64,000 bases of DNA from Actinobacillus sp. (GTDB lineage Bacteria > Pseudomonadota > Gammaproteobacteria > Enterobacterales > Pasteurellaceae), in NCBI GenBank assembly GCA_020026055.1, contig JAHHRA010000003.1:50116-114115 (forward strand). Reading direction: 5' to 3'. The translations under genes and the position numbers were made by a program. This document shows positions 35,593 to 44,771 of this stretch, one piece after another; position 1 is the stretch's first letter, and every line of letters begins with the position of its first letter. The notes under the pieces are model-generated. The model was given only the letters and a program-made list of their open reading frames with translations, searched no databases and was not told the DNA's origin.

Positions 35593-37263
35593 ATGTCAAC
35601 GCAGTTTGTTTATACCATGCACCGTGTGAGTAAAGTCGTGCCGCCTAAACGTCAAATTTTAAAAGATATTTCGCTTTCGTTTTTCCCAGGGGCTAAAATT
35701 GGGGTCTTGGGGCTAAATGGAGCTGGGAAGTCAAGTCTTTTGCGAATTATGGCAGGGGTGGATAAAGAGTTTGAGGGTGAGGCACGTCCACAAGCGGGAA
35801 TTAAAATCGGCTATTTGCCACAAGAACCAAAGCTTGACCCTAAGCAAACCGTACGAGAGGCTATTGAAGAGGCGGTTTACGAGGTGAAATCTGCTTTAAA
35901 TCGTTTAGATGAAGTCTACGCCGCTTACGCCGATCCTGATGCGGATTTTGATAAACTGGCGAAAGAACAAGCCGAGCTTGAGGCTATTATTCAAGCTCAC
36001 GATGGACATAATTTAGATAATCAATTAGAGCGTGCTGCCGATGCTTTACGCCTGCCTGAATGGGATGCAAAAATTGAACAATTATCGGGAGGCGAACGTC
36101 GTCGGGTAGCTCTTTGTCGCTTGTTATTAGAAAAACCCGATATGTTATTACTCGACGAGCCGACCAACCATTTAGATGCAGAATCTGTGGCGTGGCTTGA
36201 GCGTTTCTTGCATGATTATGAAGGAACAGTTGTCGCCATTACACACGATCGCTACTTTTTAGATAACGTCGCTGGCTGGATTTTAGAACTAGATCGTGGC
36301 GAAGGTATTCCTTGGGAAGGTAACTACTCTTCTTGGCTAGAACAGAAAGAAAAACGCCTTGCTCAAGAACAAGCAACAGAATCTGCACGCCAAAAATCTA
36401 TTGAGAAAGAATTAGAATGGGTACGCCAAAATCCTAAAGGTCGCCAAGCGAAATCCAAAGCTCGTATGGCTCGTTTTGAAGAACTTAATCGCACTGAATA
36501 TCAAAAACGTAACGAAACTAATGAGTTGTTCATTCCTGTTGGTGCACGTTTGGGGGATAAAGTTATTGAAGTGGCTGGTTTAAGCAAAGCTTATGGCGAT
36601 CGCACTTTGATTGATAATCTTTCATTTAGCGTTCCGAAAGGTGCAATTGTGGGGATCATTGGAGCAAATGGTGCAGGTAAATCTACTCTCTTTCGTATGC
36701 TTTCAGGTAAAGAAACACCTGATGCTGGAACAATTAATATTGGTGACACTGTCACTCTTGCTTCTGTCGATCAATTCCGTGATGCAATGGATGACACTAA
36801 AACCGTGTGGGAAGAAGTCTCAGGCGGATTAGATATTATGAAAATCGGCAATTTTGAAATCCCATCTCGAGCCTATGTTGGACGCTTTAATTTCAAAGGT
36901 GTCGATCAACAAAAACGGGTTGGTGAACTCTCAGGCGGTGAGCGTGGGCGTTTACACTTAGCTAAATTACTCCAAGTCGGTGGTAACGTTCTTCTCCTCG
37001 ACGAACCTACCAATGATCTTGATGTCGAAACTCTGCGTGCTTTAGAAAACGCTTTACTTGAATTTCCTGGCTGTGCCTTGGTTATCTCACACGATCGCTG
37101 GTTTCTCGATCGCGTCGCTACACATATTTTGGATTACGGTGATGAAGGTAAAGTGACTTTTTACGAGGGTAATTTCTCAGATTATGAAGAATGGAAGAAA
37201 AAAACTTTTGGTGCAGAGGCACTGCAACCGCATCGGATGAAATATAAACGTATTGCAAAATAA
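35593..37263 (+). CDS. ettA: Energy-dependent translational throttle protein, ABC-F ATPase
   Basis: It binds the ribosomal E site and gates entry into elongation according to ATP/ADP level. The 556-residue soluble protein has two ABC cassettes: LGLNGAGKSS with LSGGERRRVALCRLLLEKPD, and IGANGAGKST with ELSGGERGRLHLAKLL. Walker B LLLDEPTNHLD and LLLDEPTNDLD are both intact, and the P-site tRNA-interaction linker lies between the cassettes. It is almost collinear with E. coli EttA (555). AAAGGAAGT precedes the ATG. It marks the return to core genome. Confidence 0.97.
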   Translation: MSTQFVYTMHRVSKVVPPKRQILKDISLSFFPGAKIGVLGLNGAGKSSLLRIMAGVDKEFEGEARPQAGIKIGYLPQEPKLDPKQTVREAIEEAVYEVKSALNRLDEVYAAYADPDADFDKLAKEQAELEAIIQAHDGHNLDNQLERAADALRLPEWDAKIEQLSGGERRRVALCRLLLEKPDMLLLDEPTNHLDAESVAWLERFLHDYEGTVVAITHDRYFLDNVAGWILELDRGEGIPWEGNYSSWLEQKEKRLAQEQATESARQKSIEKELEWVRQNPKGRQAKSKARMARFEELNRTEYQKRNETNELFIPVGARLGDKVIEVAGLSKAYGDRTLIDNLSFSVPKGAIVGIIGANGAGKSTLFRMLSGKETPDAGTINIGDTVTLASVDQFRDAMDDTKTVWEEVSGGLDIMKIGNFEIPSRAYVGRFNFKGVDQQKRVGELSGGERGRLHLAKLLQVGGNVLLLDEPTNDLDVETLRALENALLEFPGCALVISHDRWFLDRVATHILDYGDEGKVTFYEGNFSDYEEWKKKTFGAEALQPHRMKYKRIAK

Positions 37264-37292
37264 AATGTTAAAAATCCATTAAATGAATTTTA

Positions 37293-37332
37293 TAGAAACC
37301 ACTTTGCAAATTTGTAGGTGGTTTTCTATTTT
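37293..37332 (+). terminator. Terminator after ettA
   Basis: TAGAAACCAC (37293-37302) pairs with GTGGTTTTCTA (37318-37328), followed by T's, some 30 bases after the ettA stop. Confidence 0.75.
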
Positions 37333-37621
37333 TCATAGCTGAAGAAACTTCACTTAAAAAATTATCAACAGTATTTCTTTCTCTTTTTTGGTCGTTTTAA
37401 GCATTTTTTCACTTTTATCAATGGCTTTTGTTCAAAGAAAACTAGTCAAAACAATGTGGTTTTCCATCAAGTGAACATTTCTTTTTATCTAATTTTCAAG
37501 TTATTTAAAGCTTGTGACGGCGAAAATAATTCCTTGGTAGGTTTTGTTTTTGGGGACTTTTTTACGCTTTTTGGTTAAACTTGTATTTTTTGTCAGCATT
37601 ATTTTAAATATTGAGAGTATT
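37333..37621. other. Intergenic region before cls
   Basis: I see no gene. GCTTGTGACGGCG and TTGGTAGGTTTTG near 37510-37550 resemble pieces of the long dispersed element (GCTTGCGACGG and CCTACCAAAACGCC at 34620-34652), so a decayed copy may lie here. The cls promoter was not identified with confidence. Confidence 0.4.
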
Positions 37622-39079
37622 ATGACTTTACAACATATCATTCCTTACCTCTTCCCTACTTTTATTTGGATTTTAACTATTGCTATTACTTTACGATTGT
37701 TGATGAAAAAACAATCTGTTACAGCAATGTTAGCGTGGTTGATGGTAATTTATATTTTTCCATTATTTGGAATTTTGATTTATCTGATTTTTGGTGAAAT
37801 CAACCTCGGTGAAAAACGTAACCGTAAATTTAATCAAGTCAAAAAACGTTTTATTGAATGGTATCGTAATTTAAGTAAACAAGACAATTTAACTCAAACG
37901 CCTAGTGCACCTCGTTTTAAGCCATTGTTTGATTTAGTTCAGCAACGCTTGAATATCCCTTGTGTAATCGGCAATGAATTGCATATTTTCAATACGCCTG
38001 AATCTATTATTCATAAGGTGTTAGAAGATATTCACCACGCTAAAACAGAAATCAATATGGTATTTTATATTTGGCAGAGTGGCGGTTTGATAGATGAAAT
38101 AGAGACGGCATTGATTGATGCGGTAAAGCGAGGTGTCAAAGTTCGAATTTTGATCGATAGTGTTGGTGGGCGTCAATTTTTGAAAAGTAGTCGTAGCAAA
38201 GCACTCAAAGCTCAAGGATTAGAAATTGTTGAATGTTTGTCTGTAAGCCTCTTTCGAATGTTTTTTAGTCGAATTGATTTGCGTATGCACCGCAAAATTA
38301 TCGCTATCGACAATCAAATTTCTTACACTGGCAGTATGAATATGGTCGATCCAAAATTCTTTAAACAAGATGCAGATGTTGGCGAATGGGTCGATGTAAT
38401 GGTAAGGATCGAAGGTCCTGTCTCCAGTGTTTTAAACAGTTTGCATATTATCGATTGGCAAATCGAAACAGGAGAAGCATTAGATCTCATCACACCAAGC
38501 GAATGTAGCCTCAGTCAAGATCCTGATAATTCACATATGGTGCAAGTTTTGGCAATTGGTCCTGGTTTGCCTGCAGATTTGATGGAACAAAGCCTCTGCC
38601 AAGCGATTTTTGACGCTCGCAAAAGTATCACTATCACGTCTCCTTATTTTGTGCCAAGCCAAAAAATTGCTGAAGCTTTAGCTGTCGTAGCGTACCGTGG
38701 CGTAGAAGTCAACATTATTCTGCCAGCCAAAAATGACTCGAGAATGGTGGAATATGCTAGCCGCACTTTCTTTGATGATTTACTCAAAGCGGGGGTTAAA
38801 ATCTACAACTTTGATGCTGGTTTGCTTCACACTAAAAGCCTGCTTATTGATGATCGTCTTAGTATGATCGGCACTGTCAATATGGATCTGCGTAGTTTTC
38901 TATTGAATTTTGAATTAATGCTTCTTATTGAAGACAAATCTTTCGCTCAGGAACTCTATAGCGTACAACAAAGCTATATTGCTAATTCAGAACTAATGGA
39001 TTATCAACGTTTTAATCAGCGTTCTCAGTTTAAACGCGTTATAGAAAAGCTATATTTCTTATTTAGTCCGTTGTTGTGA
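37622..39079 (+). CDS. cls: Cardiolipin synthase, phospholipase D family
   Basis: It joins two phosphatidylglycerol molecules into cardiolipin at the inner membrane. The product (485 residues from 37622) has two N-terminal membrane helices (FIWILTIAITLRLLM and AMLAWLMVIYIFPLFGILIYLIF) and two HKD motifs, MHRKIIAIDN with GSMN and LHTKSLLIDD with GTVN. I start at 37622 because MTLQHIIPYLF aligns with the E. coli ClsA start, while the longer frame from 37544 adds a second hydrophobic stretch with no family match. The ribosome site is a modest GAGAG. Confidence 0.92.
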   Translation: MTLQHIIPYLFPTFIWILTIAITLRLLMKKQSVTAMLAWLMVIYIFPLFGILIYLIFGEINLGEKRNRKFNQVKKRFIEWYRNLSKQDNLTQTPSAPRFKPLFDLVQQRLNIPCVIGNELHIFNTPESIIHKVLEDIHHAKTEINMVFYIWQSGGLIDEIETALIDAVKRGVKVRILIDSVGGRQFLKSSRSKALKAQGLEIVECLSVSLFRMFFSRIDLRMHRKIIAIDNQISYTGSMNMVDPKFFKQDADVGEWVDVMVRIEGPVSSVLNSLHIIDWQIETGEALDLITPSECSLSQDPDNSHMVQVLAIGPGLPADLMEQSLCQAIFDARKSITITSPYFVPSQKIAEALAVVAYRGVEVNIILPAKNDSRMVEYASRTFFDDLLKAGVKIYNFDAGLLHTKSLLIDDRLSMIGTVNMDLRSFLLNFELMLLIEDKSFAQELYSVQQSYIANSELMDYQRFNQRSQFKRVIEKLYFLFSPLL

Positions 39080-39209
39080 GAATATCAACGCTACGAATAA
39101 AGCAATAAGCTAACGTATGATGTTTTGTGAGTAAATCACAAACGTGCCTTTTTATGGTTTTCAAAATCAAGTAGAATACAAAATTTTATTGAACAAATGC
39201 TGTAATATT

Positions 39210-40661
39210 ATGAAATTCATCATCAAACTCTTTCCCGAAATTATGATTAAAAGCGATAGTGTTAAAAAACGCTTCGTAAAAATTTTAACAAGCAATATTC
39301 GCAACACGCTCCTCAAATATGACGATCAAGTTGTGGTGATCCGTTATTGGGATTATATCGAAGTAAGAACAAAAGATACGTCGAAAAATACGCTATTGCA
39401 GGATCTATTGACTAAAATTGCAGGGATCCACCATATTTTAGTAGTTGAAGAAATACAAGTGCATTCGTTACACGAGATTTTCGAGCAAACGTTAGCACAA
39501 GTCGGTGAAAGTTTGAATGACAAAACATTTTGCGTACGAGTTAAACGCAAAGGCAAACACAATTTCACATCAATTGATGTCGAACGCTATGTCGGAGGTG
39601 GGTTGAATCAGCATATTGCCACTGCAAAAGTGCAGCTTAAAAACCCTGACGTTACTGTGCGATTAGAGATCGAAGATGACAAAATGTTATTTGTCAAACA
39701 ACGTATTGAAGGTTTAGGTGGCTACCCGCTTGGTACACAAGAAGATGTATTGTCGTTGATTTCAGGTGGATTTGATTCAGGCGTCTCCAGTTATATGTTA
39801 ATTCGCCGTGGTGCAAGGGTGCACTACTGTTTCTTCAATCTCGGCGGTTCTGCCCATGAAATTGGGGTAAAACAAATGGCATATCATTTATGGCAACGTT
39901 ATTCACTTTCACACAAAGTTAAATTTATCGCGATTCCATTTGAAGGTGTAGTTGGCGAGATTTTAGAGAAAGTCGAAAATGGGCAAATGGGTGTAGTATT
40001 AAAACGAATGATGGTGCGTGCAGCCAGCCAAATTGCCGAGCAGTTTGGCATTCAAGCGATCGTTACAGGTGAAGCATTAGGGCAAGTTTCTAGCCAAACT
40101 TTGACTAATTTACGTCTCATTGATGAAGCAGCCACTAGCCTCGTTCTACGCCCACTTATCGCTCATGATAAAGAACAAATCATCGCACTCGCTAAACAAA
40201 TCGGTACGGATGATATTGCGAAATCTATGCCTGAATTTTGTGGCGTGATTTCGAAGAATCCGACCGTAAAAGCTTTGCGATCCAAAATTGAAAGTGAAGA
40301 GCAACAGTTTGATTTTGCAGTATTAAATCAAGCGGTGGCAAATGCGGAAATTTTAGATATTCGCCAAATTGCTACAGACACTTCACAACAAATACGCAAT
40401 GTCGAAACCATAGCCAACCTTGGCAAAAATGATGTGATTTTAGATATCCGCTCACCTGAAGAAATTGAGGAAAATCCACGCGAATTTGCGGGCGTGGAAA
40501 TCATACAATTACCATTTTACAAAGTCAGCAGCCAGTTCGCTGATCTCGACCAAAGCAAAAATTATGTGCTGTATTGTGAACGAGGTGTAATGAGCAAATT
40601 GCAGGCATTGTATTTAAAAGAGCTTGGCTTTGAAAACGTCCAAGTTTATCGGCATTCATAA
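39210..40661 (+). CDS. thiI: tRNA 4-thiouridine synthase with rhodanese domain
   Basis: It transfers sulfur to U8 of tRNA and takes part in thiamine thiazole synthesis. The 483-residue product (start 39210, collinear with E. coli ThiI at 482) has a THUMP domain, the PP-loop SGGFDSG, an [11 protein letters not shown] segment, and a C-terminal rhodanese domain whose active cysteine is in [10 protein letters not shown]. The in-frame Met at 39144 would add 22 unrelated residues. A small remnant resembling the long element (TTTTGTGAGTAAATCACAAACGTG, split over 39120-39143) lies just upstream. Confidence 0.96.
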   Translation: MKFIIKLFPEIMIKSDSVKKRFVKILTSNIRNTLLKYDDQVVVIRYWDYIEVRTKDTSKNTLLQDLLTKIAGIHHILVVEEIQVHSLHEIFEQTLAQVGESLNDKTFCVRVKRKGKHNFTSIDVERYVGGGLNQHIATAKVQLKNPDVTVRLEIEDDKMLFVKQRIEGLGGYPLGTQEDVLSLISGGFDSGVSSYMLIRRGARVHYCFFNLGGSAHEIGVKQMAYHLWQRYSLSHKVKFIAIPFEGVVGEILEKVENGQMGVVLKRMMVRAASQIAEQFGIQAIVTGEALGQVSSQTLTNLRLIDEAATSLVLRPLIAHDKEQIIALAKQIGTDDIAKSMPEFCGVISKNPTVKALRSKIESEEQQFDFAVLNQAVANAEILDIRQIATDTSQQIRNVETIANLGKNDVILDIRSPEEIEENPREFAGVEIIQLPFYKVSSQFADLDQSKNYVLYCERGVMSKLQALYLKELGFENVQVYRHS

Positions 40662-40679
40662 CCTCAAGAGGATTTTGTT

Positions 40680-42632
40680 ATGCAATTACGTCAAAAATTA
40701 GGGGTTTTGTACCCACTTATTGTTTTTTTCTTACTCAATTTAGCGGTTTTTGTAGTAAGCCGTTTGGGGTTATGTTTATGGCAAGCTGATCGCGTTTCTG
40801 CAGTAGACGGTTGGCAAATTATGTTTTTACAAGGACTACGTATTGATATTTCAACGTTATGTTGGCTCTTTGTTCTCCCTATTGTTCTTAGTTATTTTTT
40901 TGCAAGCCACAATGCTTTTGGACGAATTATCAATTTAATTATTCGTCTTTATCTGGTCGCTATTTCTTCTTTTATTGCTTTTATGGAAATCGTTACACCT
41001 GCGTTTATTAACACTTATGATTTCCGTCCAAATCGATTATTTGTAGAATATTTAAATACGCCTAAAGAAGTTTTTGGAATGCTTGCAACAGGGCATACGT
41101 TAGCCTTTGTTTTAACTCCAATTTTAACTATTGTAATGGTAGTGACATATTGGAAGATTTCAGCTCGAGTAATGAAAAATATCTACTACCATCCTTGGTA
41201 TTGGCGAATCGTAGCATTTTTGATTATTGGAACACTCACTTTTATAGGCGGACGCTCTACTTTTGCACATCGCCCAATTAATCCATCAATGGTCGCTTTT
41301 TCATCTGATGCATTGATTAATTCTTTAGTCTTAAATTCAACTTACTCACTTGGTTTTGCAATCGATCAAATGCGTAAAGAAGCCAATGCGGCGGATCTTT
41401 ACGGTAAAATGGAACTTGCAGAAATTATTCAAACTATCAAAAAAGCACAAGGTCGTCCTGAAAGTGTATACCTTTCTAAAGATTACCCAACATGGAGATA
41501 TCACGAAGCCACTTACAAAGGTAAACCGAAAAATTTAGTCATTATTTTAGAAGAAAGTCTCGGAGCACAATTTATTGGTGCCTTAGGAGATAAACGCGGA
41601 TTAAGCCCCAATTTAGACAATCTTGCCAAAGAAGGTTGGTGGTTTAATCGAATGTATGCTACAGGCACTCGCTCAGTACGTGGCATTGAAGCAGTGATCA
41701 CTGGATTCACACCAACTCCCGCTCGCAGTGTAGTTAAATTGCCATTGAGCCAACACGGCTTTTTCACTATTGCTCGAGTATTAAAAGAAAGGGGTTACAA
41801 TACTTCGTTCATCTATGGTGGTGAAAAACAATTCGATAACATGGCGACTTTCTTCTACGGTAACGGCATTGACCATATCATTGACCAAAACGATTACCAA
41901 AATCCGAATTTTCTTGGTACTTGGGGCGTTAGCGACGAAGACTTATTTGACCGTGCTAACGAGACATTTACTCAACTTGCCCGTGAAGGGAAACCATTCT
42001 TCAGCTTAGTTTTTACTTCAAGTAATCACGATCCATTTGAATTTCCTGATGGTAAGATTGAGTTGTTCGACAAAGAGAAAGCTACTCGCAATAATGCTAC
42101 GAAATATGCAGATTATGCCATTGGGCAATTCTTTAAAATGGCAAAAAAAGCAAACTACTGGAAAAATACTGTCTTTATCGTGATTGCCGATCACGATTCA
42201 CGAGTACATGGTGCAAGCCTTATGCCTCTCCAGCATTTCCACATTCCTGCATTAATCCTTGGCGAAGGCATCAGTGCTCGTCAAGATAATCGCTTAGTCA
42301 GCCAGCTTGATGTCCCGACTACGCTACTCTCGCTCATTGGAATCAGTAGCGAGCACCCAATGCTCGGGCAGGATCTCACTACTGAGCAAGATCTCAACCG
42401 TACTTTTACACAATTTGATAAAACTTTTGCTTATCGTGTTGGTAATAAAGTGGTGATTTTGCAACCAAAAAAAGCACCTGAAGGCTATATTTATGATGAA
42501 AAAACTCACAAACTCACGCCAGCAGAAGTGCCAGAACAAATGAAAAAAGAAGCACTCGCTTATGCGTTATGGGGTAGTTATGCTTATAAGAATCATAAAT
42601 ATCCTGACAAAATAAAAGAAAAAAAGGAATAA
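40680..42632 (+). CDS. Membrane phosphoglycerol transferase-like sulfatase (LtaS/OpgB type)
   Basis: It is an inner-membrane enzyme of the alkaline phosphatase/sulfatase superfamily. About five membrane helices fill the first 200 residues. The 650-residue protein then has a periplasmic domain with VIILEESLGAQFIG (metal ligand Glu), ATGTRSVRGIEA (probable catalytic threonine), SSNHDPFEF and VIADHDSRVHG (metal ligands). Relatives add phosphoglycerol or phosphoethanolamine to envelope glycans. The substrate here is unknown. It begins 19 bases after thiI with AAGAGGA upstream, so the two are probably one operon. Confidence 0.85.
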   Translation: MQLRQKLGVLYPLIVFFLLNLAVFVVSRLGLCLWQADRVSAVDGWQIMFLQGLRIDISTLCWLFVLPIVLSYFFASHNAFGRIINLIIRLYLVAISSFIAFMEIVTPAFINTYDFRPNRLFVEYLNTPKEVFGMLATGHTLAFVLTPILTIVMVVTYWKISARVMKNIYYHPWYWRIVAFLIIGTLTFIGGRSTFAHRPINPSMVAFSSDALINSLVLNSTYSLGFAIDQMRKEANAADLYGKMELAEIIQTIKKAQGRPESVYLSKDYPTWRYHEATYKGKPKNLVIILEESLGAQFIGALGDKRGLSPNLDNLAKEGWWFNRMYATGTRSVRGIEAVITGFTPTPARSVVKLPLSQHGFFTIARVLKERGYNTSFIYGGEKQFDNMATFFYGNGIDHIIDQNDYQNPNFLGTWGVSDEDLFDRANETFTQLAREGKPFFSLVFTSSNHDPFEFPDGKIELFDKEKATRNNATKYADYAIGQFFKMAKKANYWKNTVFIVIADHDSRVHGASLMPLQHFHIPALILGEGISARQDNRLVSQLDVPTTLLSLIGISSEHPMLGQDLTTEQDLNRTFTQFDKTFAYRVGNKVVILQPKKAPEGYIYDEKTHKLTPAEVPEQMKKEALAYALWGSYAYKNHKYPDKIKEKKE

Positions 42633-42647
42633 AAATAAAATAAAAAT

Positions 42648-42689
42648 ACGCCCACAAATTTGGGAAAATTTTTCTGATTTTGAGGGCGT
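42648..42689. repeat. Complete dispersed palindromic element between convergent genes
   Basis: ACGCCCACAAATTTGGGAAA through TTTTTCTGATTTTGAGGGCGT is 42 bp with intact ends. It lies between the stops of the LtaS-like gene and recD, where its hairpin can act as a two-way terminator. A second, decayed copy (ACGCC...GAAAAATTTTCC) starts at about 42706. Confidence 0.85.
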
Positions 42690-42755
42690 AATTGCTCGTT
42701 CTTCACGCCTATGAAAACAGAAAAATTTTCCAATTTTGCAAGTATAAATTCTAAA

Positions 42756-44771
42756 TTAAATCCCATTTTTCAACCGCTCTCCTATACCACTTTGTCTTAC
42801 TGTGGCTTTGTTTACTGCCATTTTCCAAATTTTTTCACAGCAGAAAATAGTAACTTTTCTTTTAGCACGAGTAATGCCTGTGTAAAGCAATTCTTTCGTT
42901 AAGACAGGATTAAATTCCAACGGTAGTACTACAAAACTATGCTCAAATTCAGAGCCTTGAGATTTATGAATTGTCATTGCGAAAGCAGTTTCATGAGGAG
43001 GAAGACGGCTAGGGAGTTCGGTTTTACCGTTTTCGAAATAATATCGCCCTTGCCATTTACCTTCGTTATTTTTTTCGAGCAAATACAAGCCGATATCACC
43101 ATTGTAAAGTTGAACATTGCGATCATTTTGAGTAATAAGGATAGGTTTGCCGAGATAGTTTTCTCGACCTTGATGGTATTGCACAATTCCTTGTTTTTTC
43201 AATTTTTCAAAGATAGCTTGGTTGAGATATTCACTACCGAGATCACCTTTGCGAACAGCTGTGAGAAAACGGACTTGGTTAAAAGCAGCAAAAATTTCAG
43301 CTAAATTTTCTGCAACTGGCAAAGCTTGTGATTGAATGCGATGAATTAACGAAAAATAAGCGTGATACGCCTTGCAAGCACAGTCAATCACTAATTGCAT
43401 CGCACGTTGTGCTTGCTGTTCTGGCGTGGTGCTATCGGGAAAATCAAGTGAAATTTTTTCGATTTCGCTGGCATTGTGATCCTGTTCAAAACATTGCCAG
43501 CTTGTCTCAACTTGTTGGGCATTGATAGCATTCGCAAGTGCGCCAATATGCTTGCGTTCGCCGAACCTGCGGCTGGCGAAAAGATGGCAAAGTTTATCGC
43601 GAAGCGGATGAGCTTGCAAAGCATACGTTAAACTTTCCGCTGTTACTCGTTGTAGATACTCAGCGTGAGCTTGGCTGTAAGGCAAGTATTCGCAAGCCTT
43701 ACTTGTAGTTTGTTGAAATTTACCAAGCTCAGCTAATATCGCTCCTGCTTCAACTGAGGCAAGCTGGTCTTGATCGCCAAGCAAAATAAGCTTAGTACGA
43801 ACGGAAAGAGCTTGCACCAGAGTCGCCATCATCGACAAATCTACCATACTTGCTTCATCGACGATTAAGACATCAAGTGGCAAGCAATAGTTGGCGTGGT
43901 ACTTTGGCTGACTTGCAAAATAGCCAATGCCTAATAAGCGGTGTAAAGTTTCAGCCTCTTGTGGCAAACTTTGACGAAGTTCATCAGCGATATCGATTTG
44001 TTCACGATTACATAAATCATACAAAGAATGGGCAAGACTTTCGCTCAAACGTGCTGCGGCTTTCCCCGTCGGTGCAACCAATTTGATCGCTAATTTGCCA
44101 TGGTAAAGACTTTGCAATGCGAGCAATAACCGTGTCACTGTAGTAGTTTTGCCTGTCCCTGGTCCGCCTGTTAGCACACAAAATGGCTGTTTAATCGCTG
44201 TGGCAACAGCGATTTTTTGCCATGCATGTTGCTCTTCGGGGAGCAATTGATAATGCTCGACAGGAAAGAATTTAGCAAGTGTCTCACGGATTGTTTCTTC
44301 TGAAAATGGCAACGCCATAGGCAATCGAGAATTGAAAAAATAAGCAACGCGTTGTTCATCTTGCCAATAACGGTAAAAATACAAAGCATCAAATTGAAAC
44401 ACTAATGGAGCGATTTTTTGCAAAGGATCTGCCGTAAAAGCGACATGTGATGCCAAAAGCTTCTGCCAACTTGTGACAGGGTAACACAACTTCGTTTGCA
44501 ATTGCCGCAACCACATTACTCTATTCTCCTGTGCCACTTCTTTTGCAAAGCCTAACCCAAAAGGATTCACGCTCAGATTTTCGTCTAATTTTACGCAAGT
44601 ATGCCCTTGTTGTTGGTGGTAACAACAAAGGGCAGCAAGAAAAACGGCAAGATCGGCAATGCTCTGTTCATAACCGTTATTTTTTTGTTTATTATCAATC
44701 AATTGAGCAAAATAATAGTCTGCGGCACTGATAATATTTTCTTCTTTCAATTCTTTTAAAAGCCTTAGCAT
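42756..44771 (-). CDS. recD: Exodeoxyribonuclease V subunit alpha (RecD helicase)
   Basis: It is the 5'-3' helicase of RecBCD, which degrades and repairs broken ends. The 671-residue protein shows Walker A LTGGPGTGKTTTVTRLL, VAPTGKAAARL, LDVLIVDEASMVDL, ILLGDQDQLASVEAG, and a UvrD_C2-like end with TIHKSQGSEF and YTGITRAKRKV. The start overlaps the recB stop by 7 bases, so the two are translationally coupled. An element-like stretch (about 43430-43475) encodes NASEIEKISLDFPDSTTP in a variable region. recC is not in the window. Confidence 0.95.
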   Translation of the reverse strand: MLRLLKELKEENIISAADYYFAQLIDNKQKNNGYEQSIADLAVFLAALCCYHQQQGHTCVKLDENLSVNPFGLGFAKEVAQENRVMWLRQLQTKLCYPVTSWQKLLASHVAFTADPLQKIAPLVFQFDALYFYRYWQDEQRVAYFFNSRLPMALPFSEETIRETLAKFFPVEHYQLLPEEQHAWQKIAVATAIKQPFCVLTGGPGTGKTTTVTRLLLALQSLYHGKLAIKLVAPTGKAAARLSESLAHSLYDLCNREQIDIADELRQSLPQEAETLHRLLGIGYFASQPKYHANYCLPLDVLIVDEASMVDLSMMATLVQALSVRTKLILLGDQDQLASVEAGAILAELGKFQQTTSKACEYLPYSQAHAEYLQRVTAESLTYALQAHPLRDKLCHLFASRRFGERKHIGALANAINAQQVETSWQCFEQDHNASEIEKISLDFPDSTTPEQQAQRAMQLVIDCACKAYHAYFSLIHRIQSQALPVAENLAEIFAAFNQVRFLTAVRKGDLGSEYLNQAIFEKLKKQGIVQYHQGRENYLGKPILITQNDRNVQLYNGDIGLYLLEKNNEGKWQGRYYFENGKTELPSRLPPHETAFAMTIHKSQGSEFEHSFVVLPLEFNPVLTKELLYTGITRAKRKVTIFCCEKIWKMAVNKATVRQSGIGERLKNGI
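43430..43475. repeat. Possible degenerate dispersed element inside recD
   Basis: GGGAAAATCAAGTGAAATTT and TTTTCGATTTCGCTGGC resemble the element core and right end. The peptide encoded on the recD strand is similar in order to those in recB and metG. The ends are not intact, so confidence is low. Confidence 0.35.

Noticed and set aside
40218..40256. TTTTGTGGCGTGAT in thiI, resembling the right end of the dispersed element.
   Set aside because: It encodes [10 protein letters not shown], a natural conserved ThiI segment, and there is no ACGCC end 41 bases away.
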